A stretch of DNA of 64,000 nucleotides from Decorospora gaudefroyi (taxonomy: Eukaryota > Ascomycota > Dothideomycetes > Pleosporales > Pleosporaceae): assembly GCA_010015605.1 (NCBI GenBank), contig ML975288.1, positions 62,001 to 126,000 of the forward strand, read 5' to 3'. Shown here one piece after another: positions 19,040 to 31,000 of this stretch. The stretch's first letter is position 1. Each line of letters starts with the position of its first letter. The position numbers and the translations under genes are program-made. The notes below the pieces were generated by a model. That model was not told the DNA's origin. It saw only the letters and a program-made list of their open reading frames with translations, and ran no database searches.

Positions 19040-20716
19040 ATGGACAGTACCGGGCAGCAGCAACAACCCATTGAGGCTGTAATGGACTCGTCTCCAGTGT
19101 CGACAGAACCTCCAGCCTTCAAACCTGCGAAGAGAGGGGTTCATTTCTGGGCCATGTTTGTAGGCATCGCGTTATGTCAATTCCTTGCAGCACTCGATTC
19201 GTCGGTTCTTTCAACAGCGCTGCCAACAGTCGTTGCGGAGCTGAACTCCGGTCCCCTCTACATTTGGGTCGTCAATGCATACCTCCTCGCATCCACAGCA
19301 TGTGGTCCCATTTTTGGACAGGCCGCAGACATCTTCGGTCGGCGCAGCCTTAGCATCCTCGCCATCCTCGCCTTCGCTGTGGGTAGTGTAATCAGCTCCA
19401 CAGCGAAGAGCACCGGGCAACTCATTGCTGGTCGTACCATTCAAGGCGTCGGCGGTGCTGGGTGCGTCGTCATGCCAGAGATCTTGATTTGCGATCTTGT
19501 CAGCCTGCGTGAACGGGGTACTTTTGTGGGCATCCTCACAGCATGCTGGGGCTCTGGGACACTTGCAGCACCCATCATCGGTGGTGCCTTCGCGGAGCAC
19601 TCGACGTGGCGCTGGATATTCTATCTCAATCTGCCCATCGCTGGCCTCGCCATACTTCCCCTACTGTTTCTCAAGATGCGAAATCCCAACACCGACAGCT
19701 TTGCACGACGACTACGACGTATCGACTGGCTAGGAAATGCCATCTTAGTACTGGCTGTCGTGTCCTTGCTACTATCGTTCACATACGCTGGCACCAAGAA
19801 TCTGTGGTCGTCATGGCGGACTATTGTTCCACTTATCTTGGGTGTGCTCGGTCTTCTTGCATTCGCCGCCTACGAAGCGGGGCCATGGTTACCAGCGCCG
19901 ACGATGCCACCACGACTGTTCCGCAACCGTACTGCAGCGGGGGGATATGTAACGAGCTTCCTGCACGGTATGCTGCTCTTTTGGACCGGCTACTTCCTTC
20001 CTGTGTACTTTCAGGCTGTCAAAGATGCCTCGCCCCTACGCTCAGCCGTCATGACACTCCCACTCGTCTTCATCAGCGCCCCGGCAGGTGTCTTGTCTGG
20101 CTACCTTACCACGGCGACGGGTAAATATCTGCCATGGCATTTCATCGGGTGGGCGCTCATGTCAGTCGGTGCCGGCCTATTCACTTTGTTGGATGCGCAA
20201 TCGTCGACTGGCCAGTGGGTAGGCTTCCAGGGCGTCTTCGGCTTCGGACTCGGTGTGATCTTCACCACGCAGCTGCCCGCGATCCTAGCGAGCCTCGATG
20301 AGGGCGATGTCGCCATCGCGTCGGCCACATGGATCTTTATTCGAAACTTGGGCGCCATCTGGGGTATTGCCATCCCGTCTGCCGTCTTCAACACGCGTGC
20401 AGATAACATGGCTGTCGACCTGCCAGAACAAGTTCGCGGCCTGCTGATTAGGGGTGGTGCTTACGAGCATGCGACTTCGAGCTTCGTCGATACTTTCAAA
20501 GGGGATACGGCTTTGTTCCAAGCGATCGGAAATTTGTACACGAACGCGCTACGGCTGGTATGGCAAGTCTCGATTGCATTCTGCGTGTTGGGCTTCTTCA
20601 TGTGCTTCTTGATGAAGAGTATCGAGTTGAGCGCCGAGCATCACACTGAGTGGGGATTGGAAAGCTCAGAGAAAGCAACAGGAGATGAGAATGCGGAAGC
20701 AGGCGCTCCATCATGA
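19040..20716 (+). CDS. MFS efflux transporter, DHA2 (14-TM) family
   Basis: A single exon encodes 558 aa. After a 35-residue cytosolic N-terminus come about 14 hydrophobic segments. Family motifs are LDSSVLSTALPTVVAEL in TM1, GRRSLSILAILAF after TM2, the GRTIQGVGGAGCVVMPEIL motif, and WRWIFYLNLPIAGLAIL. This is the pattern of fungal drug:H+ antiporters of the DHA2 group that export toxins and polyketides (for example aflatoxin- and HC-toxin-type pumps). With the polyketide synthase, acyltransferase and methyltransferase nearby, the likely job is export of the cluster product or self-protection. The C-terminus is acidic and polar. No sign of disruption. Confidence 0.9.
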   Translation: MDSTGQQQQPIEAVMDSSPVSTEPPAFKPAKRGVHFWAMFVGIALCQFLAALDSSVLSTALPTVVAELNSGPLYIWVVNAYLLASTACGPIFGQAADIFGRRSLSILAILAFAVGSVISSTAKSTGQLIAGRTIQGVGGAGCVVMPEILICDLVSLRERGTFVGILTACWGSGTLAAPIIGGAFAEHSTWRWIFYLNLPIAGLAILPLLFLKMRNPNTDSFARRLRRIDWLGNAILVLAVVSLLLSFTYAGTKNLWSSWRTIVPLILGVLGLLAFAAYEAGPWLPAPTMPPRLFRNRTAAGGYVTSFLHGMLLFWTGYFLPVYFQAVKDASPLRSAVMTLPLVFISAPAGVLSGYLTTATGKYLPWHFIGWALMSVGAGLFTLLDAQSSTGQWVGFQGVFGFGLGVIFTTQLPAILASLDEGDVAIASATWIFIRNLGAIWGIAIPSAVFNTRADNMAVDLPEQVRGLLIRGGAYEHATSSFVDTFKGDTALFQAIGNLYTNALRLVWQVSIAFCVLGFFMCFLMKSIELSAEHHTEWGLESSEKATGDENAEAGAPS

Positions 20717-21077
20717 AAGTAATCATTAGGCGAGCTAAATGGTACGCAAATTACGGCACAGGTGGTTGCTAGTCTGCCTCTCACCGTACCACCTATCGAA
20801 GTGTAGCACGTTTAGGTGCAAGTTGAATTTCGGGCCTCTTTTTGAGGCGGCAAAGCAAGATTGATATTGCTTCTTAAAAGCTACATGGTTATACCCAAGA
20901 GGTGACTGAAATTCCAAAAACTAGTTGTCTATATCCAGGATCGCGTAACAGCGATCTATAACTGTAGCTTAGAAGTTGCCAACCAACTGAGATGAAGTCT
21001 AGGAATGAAGAGTCTTAAGATGCATCAAATAAGGCTATATACGAAAGGAAGGTGTAAGATCAATAGTAACATATCCT
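20717..21077. other. Convergent 3' intergenic region
   Basis: This 361-bp region lies between the ends of the MFS and methyltransferase genes. It is somewhat AT-rich and holds no gene. Confidence 0.5.
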
Positions 21078-21974
21078 TCACACGGTCGAAGACCTTAGTT
21101 CCGGCTTCGCCGCGCGGATTTGAACATACTTCCATTGACCCTTCTTGAGGTTTCGGTGCAGCTGTACACCCGCCACAGCATTGAGACTGTGCTTCGCCAA
21201 TCCTAGTGGTTTGAGCAGCGTATAGGGTACGATTGAGATGGCGTAGTTCATGCGCGTCATAGGCCGTACGTTCTGACTCAAGTCCTTCGTCTCCACGTCG
21301 CAGAACCCGACGCGCTCCACCATCTCTGCCATTGCGCCTGGCCGACTGATCTCGTGCATCGGCATGCTGAAACCCTCGTTGACGATCGCCATAGCCTTGC
21401 GATCTTCTTCCTGAATGTCTTGCTCGTACTCGTGCAAGACTATGCGACCGCCGGGCTTCAGTTGGCGCAGAAAGCCTGCCAGCACCGTCAGCGGATCAGC
21501 GGCGTGCACCAGTGCCTCGATCGTGTACACTCCATCGAAGCTTCCTTCTCCCAATGCCTCCAAGTGATGGTAGTCCATTTGCTGGACTTCGATCGTGCCT
21601 GGCACACTCCTATCTTTGGAAAGCCGAGCTTTCGTCTTCTCAGTCAGGGTGACGTGTCGAGGGACCACATCAATCGCTACGACATGTAGGCCCTTCTGCG
21701 CCATGAACTCGGAGACGTGCCCAGCCCCGCAGCCGGCATCAAGGACTTTGGCGTCGATAGGTAACTGGAGGGCGTTGTAGAGCTGCGCTTCCATCCGTCG
21801 AAGAGAGGCGCGAATTGGCAACGGTGATTTGGTACCGGGCTCGTAGTAACCAAAATGACGTGCTCCGCCGAGGACCTTGTCGAACCAGAAGAGCGTTTGG
21901 ACGTTGTCGTAATAGGCTTCGAGCTTTGATTTCCCGGTCGATGCGCCCTCGGTCTTAGATTCTTCAGGCGTCAT
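21078..21974 (-). CDS. Class I SAM-dependent methyltransferase
   Basis: A single exon encodes 298 aa. The SAM-binding motif I is VLDAGCGAGHVSEF (residues 77-90). Further motifs are VVAIDVV, FDGVYTIEALVHAADP (motif II) and LKPGGRIVLHEY (motif III). The N-terminal YYDNVQTLFWFDKVLGG block and overall size place it near the sterol-24-C-methyltransferase/UbiE-like branch rather than the winged-helix O-methyltransferases. In a polyketide locus such proteins commonly O-methylate a hydroxyl or carboxyl group of the product. The synthase has its own C-methylation domain, so this one is more likely an O-methyltransferase. The real substrate is unknown. It is on the same strand as the acyltransferase and permease genes. 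Confidence 0.85.
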   Translation of the reverse strand: MTPEESKTEGASTGKSKLEAYYDNVQTLFWFDKVLGGARHFGYYEPGTKSPLPIRASLRRMEAQLYNALQLPIDAKVLDAGCGAGHVSEFMAQKGLHVVAIDVVPRHVTLTEKTKARLSKDRSVPGTIEVQQMDYHHLEALGEGSFDGVYTIEALVHAADPLTVLAGFLRQLKPGGRIVLHEYEQDIQEEDRKAMAIVNEGFSMPMHEISRPGAMAEMVERVGFCDVETKDLSQNVRPMTRMNYAISIVPYTLLKPLGLAKHSLNAVAGVQLHRNLKKGQWKYVQIRAAKPELRSSTV

Positions 21975-22770
21975 TGTAGTGAATCAAGCGTTGGAAATGG
22001 AAGATAGATTGAAAAGAGCAAAACGTTGTACAGTGGGAAGCTATGCTTGACGAAAGGAAGATGACTTTCTTCGAGCAGGGGTCCTGTGCAATCACCACCT
22101 CGTTCCAGACATAGAGCCGCTTGTTGATATCTCGCCTCCATGTCGTATTCTGGAATCGCGAGCATCGTGCTATGCGTTGCTAGGTAAGGCGCCCAGCAGA
22201 CGAAGCACGATACTATCTCCTGACACAAAACGGAACAACGTTCGACACCCATTGCGAAGAATACAGTGTTGCATTCGTTGATGATTCGGCGGCAGCATGG
22301 GTATGGGCCAGTGAGTGGGGAAATACGCACAGACTCGCGTGGCTTAGGTACCGGTACTCCGCATAGGTGTCGCCTTCCGGGCTCGGGCACTTCTCGTATT
22401 CTTAAGTTGGCTGGATGCCTGAAGACATCCGGCAGATCGTTGAAGTTTCCCGGTCGACTGCACCCTTAGGTACTTACCCACCTACCCTACCAACCGTAAA
22501 TGGCGCCTTGGCACTGCATCAACGGGGTAGCTCGGAAACCTCAACCTTGGGTCAACGACGCGACATTATTGGCACTTCATCCTCGAGATCTGTCTTTGCG
22601 TCCCTTGCCGTATCTCGGATTCGTGGGCAGTCTGCAACACCGAAGCATTGCCGATTCAACAGTTCAGCCCGCTGCCCGGGGTGGTAACGTGAGGTGGGTC
22701 ACCAACACTCACGTACTCACAAAGTGGTCAGGATTGCATGCTATATATCCAACAAGAGGTGTTATTCATA
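21975..22770. other. Intergenic between methyltransferase and acyltransferase genes
   Basis: About 800 bp without a supported gene. It should contain the methyltransferase promoter and the acyltransferase 3' UTR (both genes are on the minus strand). Confidence 0.45.
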
Positions 22771-24345
22771 CTAGTTTACATGCATCGCATACTTGCCAAA
22801 CTCCCTGTCCTGGAGCAAACACTCCAGTTCCGCGTCTGACAAGTTGAAGACAATCTCCACACCGCCATAGGCGGTAGGTGGCAGTACCCAGCAAATGCGG
22901 AAGTACCTGTTCAACGCCCCCATCAGCGGACGTATGGCCTCCGCCTTGCCTCCATTGTCGAAGACGCCATTGTCACCAAAGCCCATACTGGAAGCCGGCA
23001 TGGCCAGCAGGGATGTGATTAGCATCCGAGCTCCAGCAATCGGCGTGCTGCGCTCATCGAACCGCCTGTAACTTTTGAGGCCGCGAGCGAGGGAATAGGC
23101 ATCTAGCGCCGTCTCTGGATTGATGCCGCTGGTGGACTCACGCAGATATTGGGCCACTGTCGTGAGACTCGTGTCATTTGATGCAAGTGTGGAGCAAGGG
23201 AGTCGGGCCCGGCAGAGGAGTACGACGTTACCCAGGTAGCTCGGTGGTAAAGAAAGGTAGGGCCGTCCATCGACTGTCATTTCCAGCCTCGATTCGCCGT
23301 TGTCCGCTTCAACGGTCTTTTCATCGCGATTAGCCTGGGTTCGGGCCTTGATGAGACCGCGCCAAATCAAGGCGCTGATCGCATCGTTACCCGACACGAG
23401 TCTGTTTTCTTGGGCGCACTCCCTTTTGAGAGCCACAAAGTTGTCTGGTGAGACGTAGAAAATACGCGACTTCAATTCCGGTTGGGTCTTTTTGAGGATG
23501 TTGCGTAATGCCTTCTCTTCTCCTTGGACTTTGACGAGAACTCTCAACATAGTCTTGTCCCTCATCTTTTTTGCAGATTGCTGATACCGCTTAGACTTGT
23601 CTGATATCTTTTCTGCTTCGTCTGCCGAACCCTGTTCCTCGGTTGTGTGTCCGCGCCCTGGAGCGTCAAGTCCCACAATGCTCCACGTCTTCGCATTCTC
23701 CATCTCAGCTACCGGCTTAGCGCTCCTGTATTTCTCCCACAGATTTTCAAGTAGCCCACGGTCTGCACAGCCTGAAGGTAGATCCGTATTGTTGGTTTCG
23801 CCAGTCGGTAAGCCCTGACAATGGTCGGCCCACTGCTTGAAGATGCTCACATCGGCCATGCCATCCGCAACGGAATGAAATATAGATGCACACAGAATGC
23901 ATGCGCCGCGTATGAAGTTGGCCTGTGCAATGAACACATCAGCACCCTTGTCCAGATCAGGAGCGAACGGCGCCCACAGCAATTCTTCGTCGTCGAACGC
24001 GTCGGTGGGAAACCCCGTTTCTTTCAGCTCGTCGAAGCTGATGTCGGTGTCGAGCTCCTTGTACTTGAACTGCCATGGAGCGGCACCATCGGACTCCACC
24101 GGCGCGTATCGAATCTCGAGCTGCCCCGGTCGCCAACCAGCACTCTTTCGAGACTGCCAGAACACTTTTCCATTGAGCCAGGGTAGTTGGCAAAATGTCT
24201 TTTGCAGACCTCGTTGCAATTCTGCAAACACTGCCTCGTAACTGATTCCTGGTTTGAGGGAGAGGTAAATCACGAATCTTGCATAGTGTCGGGGTAACAT
24301 GTGGTCTAGCGGCCCGAGACTTAGGTGAAGCGGCTTGGAAGTCAT
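22771..24345 (-). CDS. BAHD-type acyltransferase (trichothecene 3-O-acetyltransferase-like)
   Basis: A single exon encodes 524 aa. The catalytic HxxxD motif is HSVAD at residues 157-161 in FHSVADGMADVSIF. The N-terminus (LSLGPLDHMLPRHYARFVIY) has the SxxDxxxP-like start seen in fungal Tri101/Tri3-type transferases, followed by LPWLNGKVF. The second conserved block is GFGDNG in place of the usual DFGWG-like motif. Such enzymes move an acyl group from acyl-CoA to an alcohol, here perhaps on the polyketide. Because the synthase ends in an ACP without a release domain, direct transfer of the chain from the ACP is another option. The protein is longer than many BAHD enzymes because of a charged insertion at about residues 195-265. 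Confidence 0.85.
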   Translation of the reverse strand: MTSKPLHLSLGPLDHMLPRHYARFVIYLSLKPGISYEAVFAELQRGLQKTFCQLPWLNGKVFWQSRKSAGWRPGQLEIRYAPVESDGAAPWQFKYKELDTDISFDELKETGFPTDAFDDEELLWAPFAPDLDKGADVFIAQANFIRGACILCASIFHSVADGMADVSIFKQWADHCQGLPTGETNNTDLPSGCADRGLLENLWEKYRSAKPVAEMENAKTWSIVGLDAPGRGHTTEEQGSADEAEKISDKSKRYQQSAKKMRDKTMLRVLVKVQGEEKALRNILKKTQPELKSRIFYVSPDNFVALKRECAQENRLVSGNDAISALIWRGLIKARTQANRDEKTVEADNGESRLEMTVDGRPYLSLPPSYLGNVVLLCRARLPCSTLASNDTSLTTVAQYLRESTSGINPETALDAYSLARGLKSYRRFDERSTPIAGARMLITSLLAMPASSMGFGDNGVFDNGGKAEAIRPLMGALNRYFRICWVLPPTAYGGVEIVFNLSDAELECLLQDREFGKYAMHVN

Positions 24346-25129
24346 GTTGACGGGGTAGAAGAAGTGATGATGAACAAAGATGTGGGTGAGCGTTTTTCTA
24401 CTGAGACTTTACGCAATCCACGGGGCTTTATGTTTGCGCCATCGCTGTCCTAGTTGTCTACCATTGCTTACCATGTAAGTAGAGTATGCTTGTTACATTG
24501 GACAACTAGCGACCCAAAGTGTCTAGCTATGACTCGGTAAAGATCACTTCGGTTTAGCACAAACGTCCGCACAGTATTACAAACCATTCGCCTGACTTTG
24601 GAGCCCTCTTTCAGCAGCGGCGCTCCGCACGCGGCACATCACGCCATCCAGACATCAGGGATCGCAATCCTACCGATAACTATATATGCCGCTCCACAAT
24701 TACAATCAGAACCTTGCTTAGAGGGGCAGGTCTGCATAACTCGGTTGCCAGTGCCGGAAGAAATCTCTGACCAGTTGACCATGGTAGCCTTGTTGAGTTT
24801 CGTGTGAATGAGGGAAGCATCAACTGATGAGGACAAGGCCATTTTACACTTTATGCTCTCGGTGAGTAGTGAAGACTAGAAAGAAACTGCTCCGTGGCGG
24901 CTACATATAGTTAAGTGAGCTTGATTATCAAGACTAAAATTAAAAACACTGCTGTGTACGGACAGGCTAGGGTAATAATCATGCTATATTTCCAGCTTTC
25001 GAGATTCACCGAGAGTCGCTGATCACTTCGAGTAAATCCATATTTCTTTGTAATGGGGTGAGGTGGCTATGATACGCATGTCTTCAAGAAGTTGAGGAAG
25101 TTATAAAGACCGGCCAACGAGTTACAATA
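24346..25129. other. Intergenic between acyltransferase and permease genes
   Basis: This 784-bp stretch holds the putative acyltransferase promoter. Short open frames have no recognisable features. Confidence 0.45.
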
Positions 25130-26703
25130 TCATTTTTCGAGAATCTGCCTCTCAATCACACGCAAGGGCACGTACAACAGCCCCGACAGAAAGAAAGCGA
25201 CCTCAAAACCAATGTCTCCTGTATTCTCGGCGATAGGACCGGTCCACCAGGCCTGAGCCATGCACGGAATTACCAAGCCGAATGCCAAAATGCAGGCCCC
25301 TACAGCTGCAAATCCACTGGGCAAGGCCGACGCTGTGTTCCAGATCAACGGGTCGTATGTCTTGCTGTTGGATCGACGGAAATAGCTGTGCTCAACCAGA
25401 ACGATAGAGACAAAGGCTGCGGACCAGTAGCCGATGAGGCCCGCGAGATGCTCGACGTTATGGAAGAAGTCTTTCGAAGCTTCTATGCCCAACGGTACCA
25501 GCAAAGCCGCGACGACCACAGCATACACGTACCGTGGTATACGTACGGGTAGGAGGTTCTGGAAGTTTAGGGTGAGGACATACATCGTTCCCGAGACGTT
25601 AGCAAGCAGACTAAACGCGAGGATGACGAGTAGGAATTTCCCGAACCCTCCGGCACGGTCGAGAATGGCGGCGAAGATGCCGCCGACTTGATTGCCACCA
25701 AATCCTTCTTCCCACTCTGGAATGTTAGGCATGGCACCTCCGATCGCGGCTCCTAACGTCATCAGAAGCACAGTTGGGATCAATATACCGAGGTAGCTGT
25801 ATACGAAGACGCGTCCCCTGCTCGAAGTTAGTGTTTTCTCACATCGTATCAGAAGAGCAGCTTACGAAGTCAGTCTCTCAGAAGGGGAAAAGTACGTGGT
25901 CAAGTCCGATGCAACGCAAGCCCATGGAATGATATACGACGCAATGATCGCTCCAAAACTGAGGATTTGTGATGCTGCAGGAACAGGCGGGACGGCTTGT
26001 TGCTTGAGTTGCGATCCACCGTACCCGACCGCAACGATGATTGCAGCCAGCGATGGCATCCACGCATAGGTTTCGAAAAAATGCATGACGTTGAAGCCCC
26101 AAAATGAGATGAACAACGCTACTAGCGCGATCAAGACGATGCCGAGAGTGGGAGAAAGAGAGCCATCGCTGGTGGCAGAAAGGCAATCGCCGCCTATGAC
26201 TGACATGATGACGCAAAACGCGATGAGAGTGGCCAGATTCAGCACGATTGGAAGAACGCAAAGATGGCGACTAGCACCCGTCAGCAAACTTATACATGCG
26301 AAAGTCTCTAGAGGAGTTTACCCAAAGCTGTAGCGTGCCTGAACCATTTGTCGCATTCCTGTTTGTGGTCCCAAAACTGAGAGGTATGCTGGCGCAAATG
26401 TCGATATCAAGCTGAAGGACAGAATGACCATCGCTGAATCACGTAGTCCCAAATTGAAGCTGACAGGGCCTAGCATCCCGAACGTGATTCTGTAACAGCC
26501 ATGAGAATGTATCGCGAAGCCTCGGGTTTCCAAACTTACGCTAGGATATTGGTGTTGATGGAGAACCAAATGGTGAAAGCACGAAAATACTGGGTCGAGG
26601 TTCGCTCCTCAAGTGGAATAGGTTGAATGCCTCGCTGTTCTACCTGTCCAGCTGCCAAAGCCCTCCGCACACGCTGGGAAAAGCTAGTAGCCTTCTCCAT
26701 CAT
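25130..26703 (-). CDS. NCS1 purine-cytosine permease (Fcy2/FcyB-like)
   Basis: There are four exons (26703-26540, 26489-26322, 26270-25866, 25817-25130) with introns of 48-51 bp, giving about 474 aa. The cytosolic N-terminus (QRGIQPIPLEERTSTQYFRAF) is typical of the fungal Fcy2 group. Then come about 12 membrane segments, with FTIWFSINTNILAITFGMLG and ARYSFG in TM1-3 and FWGFNVMHFFETYAW in TM5. NCS1 permeases import cytosine, adenine, guanine or hypoxanthine with H+. Its membership of the polyketide locus is uncertain: it sits between the acyltransferase and the synthase, divergent from the synthase. ATG codons at 26703 and 26700 are adjacent; I used the first. No frame damage is seen. Confidence 0.85.
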
Positions 26704-28065
26704 CTCTACTTGCGATTTGTTGGCTTACTGACTGTTACTGATCAGGCGTCTTTCTCGTACTAATGAAGTTGAAAGTAATTCAAACGAAGAGGTGCAAGAC
26801 TGACGGTACATAACATAGACGGCAGTTTGACTACGATGTACGTGCCATTGGTGGAGTGATCTCGGACGTTATTCTCCAGTGCAGGGGGGGGTGTCGGGAA
26901 AGCCCTTGGCGGCGACACAAATCTCATGATCCGCGGTATATATGAAAAATTCGAATTAGTCCAAGCAAAGCCCTGCCTCTCGGTGAATCTGGGCCCTGGG
27001 GAGCTGAGAAAAATCCCCCATCGCCGGAACTACATACGCTCAAGTTAGTGTTAACGTAAAATCTTAGAAGTCTTTGTACATAGACAGGCTATTAAAGATT
27101 TATTTCGGCTTTCGCGACGCACTGAGAATTTGGGCTGCGACCAGAATGAGTACAGACTATGGCATCCAAAATCTGAACATAGCAAGATTACCTAAGCGAG
27201 GCACGTTCAGGCAACGAATCTCAGGAGGAAGCGACCTCATTCGATTGTCAGACGAAGCGTCGGGCTGAGAACTAGGTACAGAATCTGTGAGAGTAGTGGG
27301 AGGGCCCATATAGCGCGCTAGGTATCGGGTAGGCGGGTTTGCCTAAAAGTACGGTAAGATCCACTAGGTACCGGTAACATGACTCTTACCCCACATGTCC
27401 CTCGAAGTCACCAACACGACTCCAAGTGCTGTTAGCAAGGGTCGGCTTATACGAGCTGACCCTTATCCAAAATGCTTACAGCCTAACCTACGTTCACACA
27501 AAACTCATGCGATTATCAAGAAAGGCGTCCAACGTATGATAATGCCAGGGCCATGGTGACATCGCTTGGCTTGTTGCTCCACGAGGTCCCACTTCGAGTC
27601 GCAAAAAAGGCAAACCGCCATCAGAGGCGATTTGGAGATACACGAGAGTCTCACCTGATGTGCCGCGATGCGGGCTCCCAAGGTCTGCTACGTGGGTAAA
27701 GTGGATGTGTGAACCAGCAGACCCCAGCTCACTACGGCCAGGCCTGATGTCGCGGCTACGAGAAACAAGTTTTTGAGACCTTATCCAAGGTGTTGTAGGA
27801 TGGAGAGAAACAAATGCTAGCCAGGCCCGAGCAGACCTTTGATGTTACCGGCCGAAGCTCGCAAGCCATATGCTAGGGTGATAAATGTACTGAGAATAAA
27901 GACCCGAATAATAGTGCCTTAGCTCTTGCAACAACGATGTGATAAATGGTCCGGAAGACCCAAAAAAAGGTAGAGACCTCAGGAATTAACCTGCATCTAC
28001 TCCATCACCCTCGTTCGGAGCTTGCCACCTCTTGAAAACCGACTTCCTACACCACTCAGATCATC
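26704..28065. promoter_or_regulatory. Divergent promoter, permease / polyketide synthase
   Basis: This 1.36-kb region between divergent starts is the largest gene-free stretch inside the candidate cluster. It contains no supported coding sequence, no transposon remnant I could recognise, and no clear TATA box at the usual distance before 28066. It is the natural place for cluster regulator sites. Confidence 0.45.
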
Positions 28066-31000
28066 ATGTCATCAAACGGCATTCCCACCAACGGTGGCCA
28101 TGTTGTCGAAGCGAAGACGAACGGTGTGCCCACCCCCAACGAGAAATCGTTCGCACCCTCGATGGCAATAGCCATTGTGGGCATGAGCTGCCAGTTCAGC
28201 GGCGGAGCCACCTCCGCGGCCAAGCTATGGGAAATGTGTGCCTCCGGCCGAGATGGATGGTCGCCTATCCCTTCCGAGCGCTTTGAGTCCATTGCCGCAA
28301 AGGTATGTCAAGTTCTCGGTGTCTGGATTACCGAGCATCACTGACACAAGATTTTCGCAAAGAATCTTCCAGACGGTGGCTACTTCCTGCCGAAGAAAGA
28401 TCTTTCCCGCTTTGATGCAGGTTTCTTCAACTTCCCGTCAGACCAAGCCAGCGTCATGGACCCTCAGATTAGACTCATGCTCGAGTCGGTGTACGAAGCG
28501 GTCGAAGAAGGTACGCAACCCATCCCACTCTTCTTGTAAGCTTCATTACTAACATGTTAAATTAGGCGGAATTCCCATCGAGAAGCTTGCCGGTTCGCGA
28601 ACATCGGTCTTCACAGGTGTCTATGCAAAGGACTTTTACGACTTACAAATGCGGGATCCCGAAACACTCCCAGTTTCCTTCATTACCGGCAACGGCACAG
28701 CGATGCTGTCGAACCGCATATCGCACTTTTACGACTTCCGCGGGCCAAGTATGACCATCGACACTGGCTGTTCGTCAGGTTTGACCTCCGTTCACCAAGC
28801 CTGTCAGAGCCTGTACTTAGGCGAAGCCGACGTCTCAGTCGTTACGGCAGCAGAAGTTATGCTGAACCGCGACATGCTCGTGCTCATGAAGAACCAGGGC
28901 GTGCTAGGTTCCGAGGGCAAATGCTTCGCCTGGGACGAGCGAGCACACGGCTACGGCCGCGGAGAAGGCGTAGGCACGCTGATCCTGAAGCCTCTGGACG
29001 CTGCTCTGCGCGACGGGAACAACATCCACGTCGTGATCCGCCAGGTCGGACTCAACCAAGACGGCAAAACAACAACCATCACATCGCCGTCCATGGAAGC
29101 CCAGCGCCAGCTCATACGGGAGTGCTACGGGCGCGCTGGCCTCGACATCTCCGAGACGGCGTACGTGGAAGCGCACATGACAGGGACGTTTGTCGGCGAT
29201 CCCATCGAAGCGGAAGCTATCGCGCAGACGTTTGGCCAGAGTCGTCCCAAAGGCGATCCGATTATCGTGGGCTCTGTGAAGACGAATGTGGGCCACACCG
29301 AGCCTGTGAGTGGCATTGCGGCCATCATCAAGACGGCGTACGCGCTTAAGAAGAGGATCATCGCGCCGAACTTGAACTATACGTCGAACAATCCAAACAT
29401 TCCCGTGGATGACTGGAATCTCAGGGTTCCGACGGAGGCGATGCCGTGGCCGCAGGATAAGCCTCTTCGAGCATCCATCAACAATTTTGGGTACGGTGGC
29501 GCGAACGCACATGTTATCTTGGAGAGTGCGGCACTGCATCAGCATAGCGAGGAGGAGCCAGCACCCTCATGTGCTGCCGATGATGCGTCACGCGTCTTTG
29601 TCGTCAGTGGCAAGGATGCAACGGCAGTGCAAGGAATGGTCCAGAATTTGGCAGCTCACATTCGCGAGACCAAGGTGGACCTCCAGCTAAAAGATCTCGC
29701 GTATACACTCTCCGAGCGACGCTCCCGCTTCCCCGTGGTGGCGGCCATCCGCGCGAGCAGCCTTGCTGAGCTGGCCGATCGTCTGGAACAGACGAAGTCG
29801 ATCAGCAAGCCCGCACACGGCACGAAGCAACCTCGCCTAGGATTCGTGTTCAACGGCCAAGGAGCGCAATGGCACGCTATGGGTCGGGAACTCATTGGCC
29901 ACTACCCAACTTTCCGCGCATCCATGGTTAAGGCCGAGCAATATCTCAAGGACTTTGGTGCTCAATGGTCGTTGTCCGAGGAGCTCCAGCGAGACGAAAA
30001 GTCGACTCGTGTCCACGAGACAAACATCAGTCAGCCCATTAATGTTGCGCTCCAACTGTGCCTTATCGATCTTCTGCGGTCCTGGAATATCACACCCTCG
30101 GCTATCACCAGTCACTCCAGTGGCGAGATCGCCGCAGCGTACTCGGCTGACATCCTCTCTTTTCAAGAAGCGTTAGCGGTGGTGTACCATCGTGGAGAGC
30201 TCGCAGCGGAGTTCCAGCAGCGTCTAAATCTTGCGGGTGGGATGCTTGCAGCTGGTTTAGGTGCACTTGAAGCGGACAAGTATCTGCAGCATACTCCAGA
30301 CGTCGTGGTGGCTTGTGTCAACAGTGCGGATAGCGTTACGCTATCTGGAGGTCTCGAAGCATTGGACCAGGTCGCAGCTAAGCTTCAAACCGACGGCGTT
30401 TTTGCTAGGAAGCTCAAGGTACCTTTGGCATACCACTCACACCACATGCAGCACATGGCAAAGAAGTACACCGAGGCACTGGCCGCTGCTCTCTCGGGCA
30501 CAGCTTCCCACGAAGGCAAACAGGATGGTCCCATCATCTCGTCCCCAGTGACTGGTGGTGTTCTTGAAAATGCACGGACAGCATTGAGAGCTCCCGAGCA
30601 CTGGGTGCGCAACCTAACCAGTCCCGTCCTATTCTCTGACGCTTTCGAAAACATGTGCTTTTACGGCTCAAATCGTAACGTCGATGTCATCCTCGAAATT
30701 GGCGCACACGGCACGCTCTCCGGACCTATCCACTCCATGCTCGGAACCCGGACAATGCCATATGCATCATGCCTCAAGCGCAATACCGATGCGGTGGCTA
30801 CCATCCAAGACGCTGCCTGCGAGCTTCTGCGCCAAGCATACCCTATCAGTCTACACGGAGTCAACCTGTACTTAGAAAAACAGTACCCACATCTCGAGAA
30901 CCTCCCGACTTATGCGTGGAACCACACGATTTCGTACTGGACGGAGCCGAGGGCGAGCAGGGAGGCGCGCTTCTGCAAAACCGCACCGCACGAGCTAATC

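Noticed and set aside
19543..20124. 193-codon plus-strand frame inside the MFS gene
   Set aside because: Out-of-frame shadow of the transporter exon, with Arg/Cys-rich composition.
28904..29545. 213-codon minus-strand open frame opposite the PKS KS domain
   Set aside because: Its composition mirrors the KS codons, it has no recognisable motif, and the opposite strand is clearly coding.
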